A model generated the notes under the pieces. The model saw nothing but the letters and a program-made list of their open reading frames with translations, made no database searches and was not told where the DNA came from. Source: CAYSWV01 sp964434865 (GTDB taxonomy: Bacteria; Cyanobacteriota; Cyanobacteriia; Thermostichales; Thermostichaceae). Taken from it: a stretch of DNA of 64,000 bases. Below, one piece after another: positions 34,313-43,279 of this stretch. Position numbers and translations under genes: made by a program. How positions within the stretch are numbered: position 1 is the first letter of the stretch; each line of letters begins with the position of its first letter. The DNA is taken from NCBI GenBank assembly GCA_964434865.1, contig CAYSWV010000016.1, forward strand, positions 1-64,000, written 5' to 3'.

Positions 34313-35953
34313 ATGAACGTCAGTACTCTCAAGCAGGCCTATGCCATCCTTGAGTTAAGGCCTGGGGCTACTCTGGCACAAGTCAAAGACTCCTATCGGA
34401 CTTTAGCCTTTGTTTGGCATCCTGATCGCTGTCCAGCAGGTAACGAGCGGTTAAAACAAAAAGCTCAAGATAAGCTAAAAGCCATCAATTCAGCCTATGA
34501 AACCCTGCAAGCCAAATTACTCCACCATCACCCCCCATCCCCCCACTCGTCATCTCCTGCCCCAGAGCCGTTAACGCTACGACAGTGTTATCAAATCCTT
34601 GAAGTCAATCCAGGGGCTTCTTTAGATCAAATCAAAGCCTCTTATCGCGATCTAGCCTTTATCTGGCACCCTGATCGCTGCCCTAATGATAATCCTAAAC
34701 TGCTCAACAAAGCTCAAGATAAACTTCAACGCCTTAATCAGGCCTATGACAAACTCGTAGAAAATATCACAGCATTTCAACGAACTACCGTTACTCCACA
34801 ACCTCATCGTGAACCTTCTGTTTGGGAAAAAGCTAATGCTGGTGATGAAGCTGCTATCCAAGTCATCTTTATCGAAGAACTCAAACAATACCCTTTAAAT
34901 TGTGAAGCTCAGATCAATTATCGAGCAGGCCAATTGACGATTTGTTTTTATCAAGCCCATGCTTTGAGTCAGCAACTAGGGATGGCCTATGTTTATTTGA
35001 TTTTGTTCAAACTCAAGCTGGCCTGTTTAAAGGGAGTTAAAGTTTATGGTCTGAGGACCCTGTCAGAGGCACCTTGGACAAGTTATATGGAGGCTCCCAC
35101 ACCTATCAAGCCAGATGTCCCGATTAATCGATTTGACTTCCACAATTTCAAAGTGAATGCTCTAGCTATACCGATTGTTTTAGCTTTAGGACTGGCGATT
35201 TACTTTATTCCGCCCTTACGTTTATTTCATTCTCTTCTGCACATGCTGATCCATCAGTTGAGCCATGTGGTGGTAGCTAGCTTAGGGGGGCGCTTCTCTT
35301 TGATGACCGTCACCACCGCCTCCTTTCGAGCAACTGGGTCTTATGGTTCCGCCGCGATCGTCCTGTACGGCATTGTGTTATTAGGTCTTTGTCATCTTGC
35401 GTTTGAATCTTATAAAGAACGATTATTTAAATCCATGAGCCTGTCCCTTGGACTGATAGTTTTGCAATTTGTGATGACTTGGTTGATCTCGAATGAAGCC
35501 TTTGTGTCCCTCTTTTCCCTGGCTGGCATTACCGGTGAACTGTGGCTGAGTGCCTGCTGCTTAGGCTTGTTTTATGTGCAGCTGCCAGATTTTTTACGGT
35601 GGGACTTTTTTCGATATCCCATGTTGCTGATCAGTGGTCCTAGTTTAGTGGTGAGTCTACTCTATTGGCAGTGGTTAGCCTTGAGTGAACAAACTCACCT
35701 CATCCAGCTCTCGTTTCTATCAATGATTCCATTTTGGCAAGAAGATTTAACCTGGATGATTCGACAGTTTGGCTCAACTCCCCTAGGCTGGTTTAACACC
35801 CTTGCTTTTATAGGAGAATTATCTTTGCTTGGGGTCGCTAGTGTTTATCTTGTTGCCTTTTTAACTACTGATCCAGATATGATCAAGGCTTCATACTATC
35901 GCTGCATCCTCTGGTGGCAAGCTCATACTCAAACTTCAAAAGTACAGATTTAA
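34313..35953 (+). CDS. Tandem J-domains fused to an M50B-like membrane domain lacking the catalytic Glu
   Basis: A 546-residue protein. Two J-domains sit in series, residues 5-68 and 88-150, each with HPD (36-38; 119-121) in the same context, WHPDRCP. A soluble module (about 170-262) ends in KGVKVYGLRT, a motif seen with J-domains in cyanobacteria. From about 282 on there are seven or so membrane segments. The first ends LLHMLIHQLSHVVVASLGG; this matches the HExxH and following Gly-Gly of M50B-like intramembrane metalloproteases, with Glu changed to Gln (HQLSH, 314-318). It probably recruits Hsp70 to the membrane. It starts 13 bp after hisZ and may be co-transcribed with it. Confidence 0.72.
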   Translation: MNVSTLKQAYAILELRPGATLAQVKDSYRTLAFVWHPDRCPAGNERLKQKAQDKLKAINSAYETLQAKLLHHHPPSPHSSSPAPEPLTLRQCYQILEVNPGASLDQIKASYRDLAFIWHPDRCPNDNPKLLNKAQDKLQRLNQAYDKLVENITAFQRTTVTPQPHREPSVWEKANAGDEAAIQVIFIEELKQYPLNCEAQINYRAGQLTICFYQAHALSQQLGMAYVYLILFKLKLACLKGVKVYGLRTLSEAPWTSYMEAPTPIKPDVPINRFDFHNFKVNALAIPIVLALGLAIYFIPPLRLFHSLLHMLIHQLSHVVVASLGGRFSLMTVTTASFRATGSYGSAAIVLYGIVLLGLCHLAFESYKERLFKSMSLSLGLIVLQFVMTWLISNEAFVSLFSLAGITGELWLSACCLGLFYVQLPDFLRWDFFRYPMLLISGPSLVVSLLYWQWLALSEQTHLIQLSFLSMIPFWQEDLTWMIRQFGSTPLGWFNTLAFIGELSLLGVASVYLVAFLTTDPDMIKASYYRCILWWQAHTQTSKVQI

Positions 35954-35974
35954 TTCTGCTTCTATGACCAGACG

Positions 35975-36292
35975 TTATCGCTGATAACTCGGCTGTTGAA
36001 GGGTTACACAGGAACTCAAACTTTGATGGTACGGACAATATCCTGATTCATAACGGCACCAAACCTCTAACAAATACACACTAAAACCATCACTAGCCAA
36101 AGCCTCTAATTGCCTGACCTGATCAGTACTGTCAATTAAGCGCTCATCTAAGTTGGATTGAGCCATAACCTCTTCAGGCTGAAGCCGATGATACTGCCCA
36201 CAGGCTACTGCACACCCTGTTGACTCGACCAGCAATTCTAGCCGTCGATGGATTAATCGTGAATCACAAGCATAAATCCGAAAAATGTTCAT
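35975..36292 (-). CDS. Small hypothetical protein, Cys-rich
   Basis: A 105-residue frame with no competing gene on either strand. It begins MNIFRIYACDSRLIHRRLEL and has six cysteines, some in CAVACGQYH and WCRYESGYCPYH, a pattern that could bind metal or form disulfides, but no signal peptide is present. No family is recognised. The balanced composition and absence of another gene argue for a real gene, without a clear ribosome binding site. It is convergent with the J-domain gene. Confidence 0.5.
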   Translation of the reverse strand: MNIFRIYACDSRLIHRRLELLVESTGCAVACGQYHRLQPEEVMAQSNLDERLIDSTDQVRQLEALASDGFSVYLLEVWCRYESGYCPYHQSLSSCVTLQQPSYQR

Positions 36293-36597
36293 AGGTTTTT
36301 GCCAACCAGGCTCTCTAGGTTTAACAGTGACTACACTGTTGACTGCCTTGATCTTAGACTGCCTTGATCTTAGACTACCCTGATCTTAATAGTGAGTGTT
36401 CCTCAAGCTGGCCAAGTAAGTCAGTTGCTTAGTATTTCAAAATCTTTCGATCAAGTCTGATACTAGACTTCATAAGGCAAGCTAAACTCTTGGATTAACC
36501 CCTTGTGAAGCTAATATACTAGCAATTTCGTGATCTCTAATCCAGAGACCGAACTAGAATTAAAGGCCAAAGGCTTCAACTTACAAGACGGAGAGTA
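36293..36597. other. 305-bp spacer before DUF554 gene
   Basis: No gene is seen. It contains a triple 16-bp tandem repeat (36341-36388) and, close to the DUF554 start, GACGGAGAGTA as a plausible ribosome binding site. Confidence 0.6.
36341..36388. repeat. 16-bp tandem repeat, 3 copies
   Basis: GACTGCCTTGATCTTA occurs identically at 36341-36356 and 36357-36372, followed by a diverged copy GACTACCCTGATCTTA at 36373-36388. Confidence 0.92.
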
Positions 36598-37308
36598 ATG
36601 ATCGGAACATTGGTAAATGCGGCTGCCATCGGATTAGGTAGTGGCATGGGTCTCATAGCTGGACGCCGGTTGCCGCCTCGGGTAGCTGATATTGTGCTGC
36701 AGGTGATGGGGCCACTCGTGATCGTCATTGGGATCCAAATGGCATTAACAGCCCAAACCGCTGCTCAGTCAGTCGTGGTTTTAATTGCCTTAGTGACGGG
36801 TTCAGTAGTGGGGGAAGGTATCAATATTGAACGGAGAGTCGAACAGATTGGCCAACATCTAGAAGCCTGGGTGTCTCAACGACTAGGCCCTAGTTCCGTG
36901 ACTAAAGCCTTTTTAACCACGAGTATCCTTTATGTGGTAGGTCCAATGGCTATTCTCGGCTCGCTCCAAGACGGGCTTCAAGGTGATCCCTCTTTACTCT
37001 TTGTCAAATCGGCCCTAGATGGGTTAGCGTCTATTGCATTTACAGCTAGTTTAGGGATTGGTGTCTTATTTTCAATTGGACCGGTTGTCCTGTATCAGGG
37101 TATTTTAACGCTGCTGGGTCAATTCATAGGGGCTGCTATTAGTCCAGATATGATAGCGGGGTTGACAGCCACAGGTGGCATCTTGATCATGAGTGTGGGG
37201 ATCAACTTGTTAAACTTAGTCCCCTTACGGGTAGGTAATTTTTTACCTGCTTTGATCATGATTGCTATCTTAATTGGCCTCTTTCCCATCTGGAACTGGG
37301 AGATCTAG
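36598..37308 (+). CDS. DUF554 membrane protein
   Basis: A 236-residue polytopic protein that begins MIGTLVNAAAIGLGSGMGLIAGRRLP, the characteristic DUF554 start. It has about seven hydrophobic segments and internal family motifs VVGEGINIERRVEQIGQ and FVKSALDGLASIAFTASLGIGV. The family (YdfK/YqgA-like) is widespread but functionally uncharacterised. The ribosome binding site GGAGA lies 5-6 nt before ATG. It stands alone. Confidence 0.88.
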   Translation: MIGTLVNAAAIGLGSGMGLIAGRRLPPRVADIVLQVMGPLVIVIGIQMALTAQTAAQSVVVLIALVTGSVVGEGINIERRVEQIGQHLEAWVSQRLGPSSVTKAFLTTSILYVVGPMAILGSLQDGLQGDPSLLFVKSALDGLASIAFTASLGIGVLFSIGPVVLYQGILTLLGQFIGAAISPDMIAGLTATGGILIMSVGINLLNLVPLRVGNFLPALIMIAILIGLFPIWNWEI

Positions 37309-37345
37309 ATTAGGGTTTAGCTCTATTCCCTTCAACAGATTTAGA

Positions 37346-38350
37346 TCAAGCTGACAGGTCTGGATACTGACATAGCGGCAATTGAATTAATTCCCCTTCA
37401 GATCCATTTAAACTCACCTTCCAGCCTGGTTGAGGATCAGCTTTAGTTCGAATATAGGCCAATCCTTGATAGCCAGATGGGGTGAGCATACTGCGAGTGA
37501 GTAAGCCAATTTTGTGATCATCGTGAGTGATCTCTTGGCCCGCCTCAACTAATGTCTGCAGTCGGACACCCCATAGCTGATGGCGCAGACGATGGTAAGT
37601 GACTTGTTTAGCTAGCACTTCTTGGCCCACGTAGCAGCCTTTCTTCAAAGAAACCGCTGACCATAATCCAGCTTCTATGGGATTGTAATGCTCTGTTAAT
37701 TCAAAATCAGCCACAGGCCGCCCTTGTTCCATAGTTAATTGAAGCCATACCGTTTCGCTAGCGGGTACCGCACCTGCCTCTATGAGTTGAGACACCAGTG
37801 TTGCCGCTTCTTCACGTTGCTCAAACCAGAGAGTAAAGCCTGGATCCAAGAATCCACCCCCATAGGCGATAAAGCCTTGAGATCCAGTACCTGTTATGGG
37901 ATTGATTTGGTGGGAAGACCCGTCAGGATCAATTTCAAATCCTACCTTAGTCAATAACTGGGCACTAGCGGGTCCCAACAGTCTTAATGTTGTGCTGGTC
38001 TCTGTTTGATCCTCCAGTTGGGCACCCCGACTAAACCGAATCAGCAAAGCCAGATGTTGGTAGAGCCGTTGCCGACGCTGAGGCGAAGTTAGCAATTGAA
38101 TACCTTGATCAAGGCGATAGGCTGTTGTGAGATCAAGGATTTGAGCTGTGGCGGTTACAAAAACAGTTTCACACCCCTGACCGACCTGGAGTGATTTAAT
38201 ATCATTAGTGCTCTGATTGTGCAGAAACTCAATGCCTTCTGGACCCGAGATCCACAGACGGCCCCAATCTGAATGATCAAATAGAGCGACTCCGGTCTTG
38301 ATAGCTTGATAAGCCTCCGCATCAGGGGCAGCATCTAGATGCCAGATCAT
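37346..38350 (-). CDS. ygfZ: YgfZ/GcvT-like folate-binding protein
   Basis: A 334-residue aminomethyltransferase-fold protein. The diagnostic YgfZ motif KKGCYVGQEVLAK lies near residue 235 and contains the redox-active Cys. The N-terminal half (FDHSDWGRLWISGPEGIEFLHNQSTNDI) is typical. YgfZ family proteins bind tetrahydrofolate and help assemble or repair certain iron-sulfur clusters. Length is normal. It lies 25 bp downstream of the ABC ATPase gene in the same orientation. Confidence 0.87.
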   Translation of the reverse strand: MIWHLDAAPDAEAYQAIKTGVALFDHSDWGRLWISGPEGIEFLHNQSTNDIKSLQVGQGCETVFVTATAQILDLTTAYRLDQGIQLLTSPQRRQRLYQHLALLIRFSRGAQLEDQTETSTTLRLLGPASAQLLTKVGFEIDPDGSSHQINPITGTGSQGFIAYGGGFLDPGFTLWFEQREEAATLVSQLIEAGAVPASETVWLQLTMEQGRPVADFELTEHYNPIEAGLWSAVSLKKGCYVGQEVLAKQVTYHRLRHQLWGVRLQTLVEAGQEITHDDHKIGLLTRSMLTPSGYQGLAYIRTKADPQPGWKVSLNGSEGELIQLPLCQYPDLSA

Positions 38351-38375
38351 AACGGCTCCGCTTCATAGGTAAAGG

Positions 38376-39380
38376 TTACTTCTTCTTTTTAGCACCGGTC
38401 TCAGCCGCCGCTAGTTCAGCATCCATCAGGGTTTGTCCTGTAGCCGCTAAATAGACATCATCTAAGCTAGGACGGGATTGAGCCACACTGAATACAGGCA
38501 AATCATGATCTCGCAGGATCTGGCGCACCTGGGGAATTGATTCAGATTCACTGACATCAACCACCAAATTGAGGGCATTGCCCTGAGCACTATTGATCAC
38601 AACTGATTTCACAAAGGGAAGCTTGGCTAACAAAGTTGACCCCGTTTCAGCCTGATCTCGAGACGTAAATTCTTCAATTCGTAAGGTTAGTCGTTCGCCA
38701 CCAACTTGATCTTTTAACTCTGCTGACGTTCCCTCTGCGATCACTTTACCTTTATCAATAATAGCTACTCGATCAGCTAGCATATCTACTTCTTCCAGAT
38801 AGTGGCTGGTGAGCAACACCGTAATACCCATAGCTTTCAAATTACGCATCACCTCCCACATCGCCACTCGACTCTGAATGTCAAGGCCAACGGTAGGTTC
38901 ATCCAAGATTAGCACCTGAGGTTGATGGAGGAGCCCCGCCGCTAGATCTAAGCGTTTCCGTAACCCCCCCGATAAGGTGCCAATTCGGTCCTGCGATCGC
39001 TCAGACAACCCCAGCAAACTCAGGACAGTATTGATACGTTCTTTGGCTAAAGGTCGAGGCATATGATAGATATCTGCTTGTAGCTGCAACAACTCTAGAC
39101 AGGTCAGCACCTTATCTTGAGCTATTTCCTGGGCCACATAGCCAATTTTCTGGCGCACCACTCTCGGATTTTGAGTTACAGAAATCCCACAGACTTCTAA
39201 AATACCTGCATCAGGGCGCTGGAGCGTGCACAAGCATTGTAACGTTGTGGTTTTTCCAGCTCCATTGGGTCCTAATAACCCAAAGATCTGACCATGATCA
39301 ATTTGGAACGAGACATCTTCAACCGCAATCGTAGCTCCATAGGCTTTCTGCAGGTGTTGAATTGAGACAGCAGCAGTCAT
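38376..39380 (-). CDS. ABC transporter ATP-binding protein (DrrA/CcmA type)
   Basis: About 334 residues from ATG 39380; the frame is open back to a TTG at 39419, but the family starts near MTAAVSIQHLQKAYG. Walker A is GLLGPNGAGKTT, signature LSGGLRKRLDLAAG, Walker B VLILDEPTVGLD, and the switch His is in LLTSHYLEEVD. A C-terminal domain of about 100 residues ends in SLDDVYLAATGQTLMD and a Lys-rich tail. It belongs to the family paired with ABC-2 permeases for drug, lipid or polysaccharide export; no permease gene is adjacent. Confidence 0.88.
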   Translation of the reverse strand: MTAAVSIQHLQKAYGATIAVEDVSFQIDHGQIFGLLGPNGAGKTTTLQCLCTLQRPDAGILEVCGISVTQNPRVVRQKIGYVAQEIAQDKVLTCLELLQLQADIYHMPRPLAKERINTVLSLLGLSERSQDRIGTLSGGLRKRLDLAAGLLHQPQVLILDEPTVGLDIQSRVAMWEVMRNLKAMGITVLLTSHYLEEVDMLADRVAIIDKGKVIAEGTSAELKDQVGGERLTLRIEEFTSRDQAETGSTLLAKLPFVKSVVINSAQGNALNLVVDVSESESIPQVRQILRDHDLPVFSVAQSRPSLDDVYLAATGQTLMDAELAAAETGAKKKK

Positions 39381-39506
39381 AGGTGACAAGGGTAAAGGCT
39401 TCTCCGTACAAGGTAACAAATAAGTTAAGTCCCTTTGCTTAGCACACTAGATTTTAAGCAAAACTCTCGCTAAACTAGGCCAGTTGTTTTCCTGCTAGAG
39501 CTAAGC

Positions 39507-39821
39507 ATGACCTACACTGTGACGTTAAATCATCAGGGTCAGACCTACACCTTTCCTGCCACCTCTGAGCAAACTATTTTAGAAGCAGCTCGAGAGCATG
39601 GGGTTGAGCTACCCTCAGCTTGTGAAGCAGGCGTTTGTACAACTTGTGCGGGCCAGATCTTGAAGGGCGAAATTGTCCAATCTAATGCGATGGGCATTGC
39701 TCCTGATCTGAAAGCCAAGGGTTATGCACTGTTCTGTGTGGCGTCTGCCCGTTCTGATCTAGAGATTGTGTCTGAGAAAGAAGACGACGTGTATAACCTC
39801 CAGTTTGGATCCAATCGCTAA
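39507..39821 (+). CDS. Plant-type 2Fe-2S ferredoxin
   Basis: A 104-residue ferredoxin. Cluster ligands are visible as CEAGVCTTC, with the fourth Cys in ALFCVASARSD. The spacing CxxxxCxxC(n~30)C is that of plant-type ferredoxins. A short acidic tail (KEDDVYNLQFGSNR) resembles minor cyanobacterial ferredoxins and not the main PetF, whose ligand loop is usually CRAGACSTC. It is an electron carrier in the cytoplasm or stroma side. It is coupled by a TAATG overlap to the next small gene. Confidence 0.9.
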   Translation: MTYTVTLNHQGQTYTFPATSEQTILEAAREHGVELPSACEAGVCTTCAGQILKGEIVQSNAMGIAPDLKAKGYALFCVASARSDLEIVSEKEDDVYNLQFGSNR

Positions 39822-40018
39822 TGCAGATTCAACTGGTGACCTTCACGATTACACTCACAACTCCCGTTCAGATCCCAGCTGTCCTAGACCAGATTCACCT
39901 AGTTCTCCAGCATCAAGTTGGTCCCTACCAATTAGTCCGTTGGTCCATTAGTTCAGTTCAGCCAGATCCAGTAACGGGTCAACCTCTAGGCGTGATTGAA
40001 TCTGTCATTACCTGCTAA
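39821..40018 (+). CDS. Small protein translationally coupled to ferredoxin
   Basis: A 65-residue protein that begins at ATG 39821, overlapping the ferredoxin stop in TAATG, so it is almost certainly translated with it. It has a ferredoxin-like or ACT-like alternation (MQIQLVTFTITLTTPVQIPA, VLDQIHLVLQHQVGPYQLVRWSI) and a terminal cysteine. No family is recognised. It may assist the ferredoxin, based only on coupling. Confidence 0.62.
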   Translation: MQIQLVTFTITLTTPVQIPAVLDQIHLVLQHQVGPYQLVRWSISSVQPDPVTGQPLGVIESVITC

Positions 40019-40242
40019 ACTCTTGCTGCAACCAGACGACTCAGTCGCCAACTAACCCGACTTACTCCACCTGACTTGAGCACAATGGGCCATCGTGCCG
40101 TTTGGGGCTAGCATAGGATGGGATATTTCAGGATTGCATGAGGGGTGTGTAGCGGTAAGGTAAGATCTAGGCGCGTGTACTAGATCAGGTTAAGACCCAG
40201 GTAGATCAAGCAAAGGTAGATCAAACAAGTGAGGGCGGAGCT

Positions 40243-42261
40243 GTGCAGGTAGCACTGGATCATTATCGAATTTTGATGTTGCCTCTGAAAGCAGATGAGC
40301 AACGCATCGAACAGGCTTACCAAGAGCGTACCCAAGCTGCCTATGTTGAGCGAACCCTGTGGCCTGGTTTCTCGGCTGCTGCCTTGACGGCTCGAGAGCA
40401 ACTCCTAACAGTAGCGGTTCAGTTGTTACTCGATCCACCTCAACGTGAGGCTTATGATCGCACGCTCACCTCCAATCCGACTTTAGATGTTGAGGAGGCC
40501 TTGTTAGCAGGTGCTTTAATTTTACTTTGTGAGACTGGCGATTTTAGATCAGCTCAAGAACTGGCTGATCGGATGATTCATAATCAACATTCTGCCTTTA
40601 CTGATGCGGTTTTAGGCCTAGCCATTGCTCGCTTGGAATTGGGCCGAGAAGCTTGGCAACAGGAAGCCTATGAAGAAGCAGCTCAGTACCTAGAAACAGC
40701 CCTGACTGAGCTTGAAGCCAATCATCTATTTCCTGAGGTTCAAGCTGAACTGAAAATTGATCTCGGGAAACTCCGGCCTTATCGCATCTTAAGTTTAGTG
40801 GCTCTGGAAGAGTCGTTGGTACAGGAGCGTTCTCTAGGATTCTCGCTGCTAGAGTCTATGTTAGACGAACGTCAGGGGATTGAAGGCAAAGGGCAGGATG
40901 GCTCAGGGTTAGGTACAGAGGACTTTCTCCGCTTTATTCAGCGCGTTCGTCGTTATCTCACAGTTGCTGAACAAGAGACCCTATTCAAACGTGAACTCGA
41001 TCGACCCTCAATGGTAGCCACCTATCTGTTAGTTCAGGTGTTACTCACCCGAGGCTACATTGAAAATCGTCCTGCTTTGATGCGCAATGCTCGCAGTTTA
41101 TTAACTGGCTTAAGTGATCAGCAAGATGTTCATTTAGAGCAAGCCATTTGTTCCCTATTACTGGGTCAAACTGATGAAGCCTTAAGACACCTAGAACTCA
41201 CTCAGGAATCAGAGCCGCTTGCCTTTATCCAAACCTATTCTCAAGGAGCGCCTGATCTCCTTCCTGGTTTATGTCACTATATGGAGAAATGGTTCAGTGA
41301 AGAAGTCTTTCAAGAGTTTCGTTTAGCAGAAGATATTGATGTTAATCTCCAACGTTACTTTGATAACCCTCATGTTCAAGCTTATTTAGACGAAATTCTA
41401 GATGCTCCTGAAGAACAAAGTACTTCCCCACAGGAAGCCTATCCTCAAGATAAATCGACTGTTCAAATTCCAGCATTTACTCGACCAGGAATGGCTAGCG
41501 ATCTGACCCCTACCGCGCTGACAGAACCCTCACCCGTCGCAGCCCCTTCAACCCAAACTTCAACTCTGCCCCCAGCCTCTCCTTCACGATCTACTAGCAA
41601 CGGTTCGGGTCCGTCTGAGTCATCTCGAGTCCCTACCGGACCAATGCCCCCTCCCTTTTTTAAAAGTGGATCTCAACCTCAAAACCCACTATTTACTGAA
41701 GAGGACGAGGCAAATATCGAAGTCCCGCGAGTCGCTGATTTACCAGTGCCCCCTACTGATGACCTATCCGATTATGGAGCTTCAATGAGATCACGTTCTC
41801 GTGTGCGTTCAGAACCGTCTCCCCTGATGAAGGTTTTGCCTGTTCTAGCTTTGATTGTGGGCCTGATTGTGATTGTACTAGCCCTGAGATATTTGTTCAG
41901 ACAGGATCAAGATCCAGAGCCAATAACTCAAACTCAAACTCAAACTGACCCAGATCCTACCCCGACTCTCAACTTTTCGCCGACGCCCTTACCCCCCTCC
42001 CCCACCCCTGATATTCCCCTTGAGTGGCAAAATGTGACGAATGTGAGAATAGTCTCTACTGATGGCATCAATCTCCGATCTGAACCCAGTGTGAATGGAG
42101 CTCGACTAGCAGCTCTGCCTTTTAGATCTGAATTAGTAGTGCTAGATGTGGAGCGAGGAGACACCTCCTTTCCGATCTGGTTGCAAGTTCAAACTAGTAC
42201 GGGTCAACAGGGTTGGGTTGCTGCTGAAGCCTTAGGGACCGTTTTGGTTGAAAGACTCTAG
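40243..42261 (+). CDS. zipN: Cell division protein ZipN/Ftn2 (ARC6-type) with C-terminal SH3b domain
   Basis: A 672-residue protein starting at GTG 40243 (GGAG upstream). Residues 1-75 form a degenerate J-domain (ALDHYRILMLPLKADEQRIEQAYQ and LLDPPQREAYDRTL). About 85-395 is helical repeat, as in ARC6/Ftn2 (VEEALLAGALILLCETGDF, LYHY-like GLCHYMEKWFSEEVFQEFR). A Ser/Pro/Thr linker, a membrane helix (about 531-551) and a Thr/Pro linker follow, and the last about 70 residues are an SH3b module (DGINLRSEPSVNGARLAALP, WLQVQTSTGQQGWVAAEAL). Usual cyanobacterial ZipN ends in an IMS/DUF4101 domain, which I do not see. ZipN anchors FtsZ at the membrane. Confidence 0.82.
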   Translation: MQVALDHYRILMLPLKADEQRIEQAYQERTQAAYVERTLWPGFSAAALTAREQLLTVAVQLLLDPPQREAYDRTLTSNPTLDVEEALLAGALILLCETGDFRSAQELADRMIHNQHSAFTDAVLGLAIARLELGREAWQQEAYEEAAQYLETALTELEANHLFPEVQAELKIDLGKLRPYRILSLVALEESLVQERSLGFSLLESMLDERQGIEGKGQDGSGLGTEDFLRFIQRVRRYLTVAEQETLFKRELDRPSMVATYLLVQVLLTRGYIENRPALMRNARSLLTGLSDQQDVHLEQAICSLLLGQTDEALRHLELTQESEPLAFIQTYSQGAPDLLPGLCHYMEKWFSEEVFQEFRLAEDIDVNLQRYFDNPHVQAYLDEILDAPEEQSTSPQEAYPQDKSTVQIPAFTRPGMASDLTPTALTEPSPVAAPSTQTSTLPPASPSRSTSNGSGPSESSRVPTGPMPPPFFKSGSQPQNPLFTEEDEANIEVPRVADLPVPPTDDLSDYGASMRSRSRVRSEPSPLMKVLPVLALIVGLIVIVLALRYLFRQDQDPEPITQTQTQTDPDPTPTLNFSPTPLPPSPTPDIPLEWQNVTNVRIVSTDGINLRSEPSVNGARLAALPFRSELVVLDVERGDTSFPIWLQVQTSTGQQGWVAAEALGTVLVERL

Positions 42262-42269
42262 GATCACTT

Positions 42270-43241
42270 GTGGATATCTTGCGCAATGTGCCCTTGGGCA
42301 TCTATTTGGAGACTCCCCGTACTTGGCTCCATGGGTTAGATCCCCGGGTAAAACTCATCTGCTTATTGAGCGTGATTCTGAGTCCCGTGTTGGCGACTAG
42401 TAGTTGGCGCTTACTGGTGGTGGTGGTGCTAATCCTGCTCACCTTGGTAAGTGGCTTACCTTCACGAGTCTGGATCAGACAACTTCCCTTATTACTGGGC
42501 TTAGGGACTCTGACTTTCTTGCTGACAGCTTTTGCTCCCGATGCTTTGGGTGTCACTTCAGTTCCACAACGGCAAGGCCCTCAGGTTCCTGCCTATGGTC
42601 TTATGGGCCTCGAATCAGCTCCACTCCACCCTGCCAATCCTAATCCTAGCGATGTCCTCAAGGTTGATTGGGAAACTCTACCCCCAACACCTGGTCGATA
42701 TGAATTAGTCTCTTTTCGCTGGTTCGGGAGAGAGTTCCAAGTGAGCCAGAGAACGCTTTCATTAGCTATTCGGGGCGGAACTTTGATTTTCACTTTGTTC
42801 TACAGCACTAACCTATTTTTAGTAACAACAGCACCTGAAGAAATTACAGAAGGTCTTGAACGGTTAAGTCAACCTCTACGACACTTGCGAGTTCCAACTT
42901 ATGAGATCATTTTCACAGCCACACTGGCCTTACGGTTTCTACCCTTGGTGTTAGAAGAAGTTCAAAACCTGATCCGTGCTGTTAGAACCCGCGATATTCG
43001 ATGGCAAACCTTAGGCTTACGAGGCACCATCCACTTTACTTTGGCTTTGGTAGAACGACTATTTGAAAATTTATTTCTTAGAGCCGAACAAACTGCCACA
43101 GCCATCCAAGCCAGAGGTTATGCGAGTCCTAACACACGAGTGCGGTGGCATATCTTGCAGTTTAGAGTCTTGGACTGGATCCTACTAGGATTACTACCCA
43201 TTTTCTGGTTTGTGCGGTTGGCTTATTTCAGTGATTTTTGA
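42270..43241 (+). CDS. EcfT/CbiQ-type energy-coupling factor transmembrane protein
   Basis: A 323-residue membrane protein with GTG start, eight bases after zipN. It begins RNVPLGIYLETPRTWLHGLDPRVKLICLL, typical of CbiQ/EcfT. The coupling-helix motif appears as QTATAIQARGY, with an earlier RTRDIRW region near EEVQNLIRA. There are about six hydrophobic segments. EcfT normally works with EcfA ATPases and an S-component for vitamin or metal uptake; none are adjacent. The eight-base distance from a division gene suggests co-expression. Confidence 0.86.
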   Translation: MDILRNVPLGIYLETPRTWLHGLDPRVKLICLLSVILSPVLATSSWRLLVVVVLILLTLVSGLPSRVWIRQLPLLLGLGTLTFLLTAFAPDALGVTSVPQRQGPQVPAYGLMGLESAPLHPANPNPSDVLKVDWETLPPTPGRYELVSFRWFGREFQVSQRTLSLAIRGGTLIFTLFYSTNLFLVTTAPEEITEGLERLSQPLRHLRVPTYEIIFTATLALRFLPLVLEEVQNLIRAVRTRDIRWQTLGLRGTIHFTLALVERLFENLFLRAEQTATAIQARGYASPNTRVRWHILQFRVLDWILLGLLPIFWFVRLAYFSDF

Positions 43242-43279
43242 TGTTAAGGTATCCCTAGTATTGAACTCAAGGATCGAAG

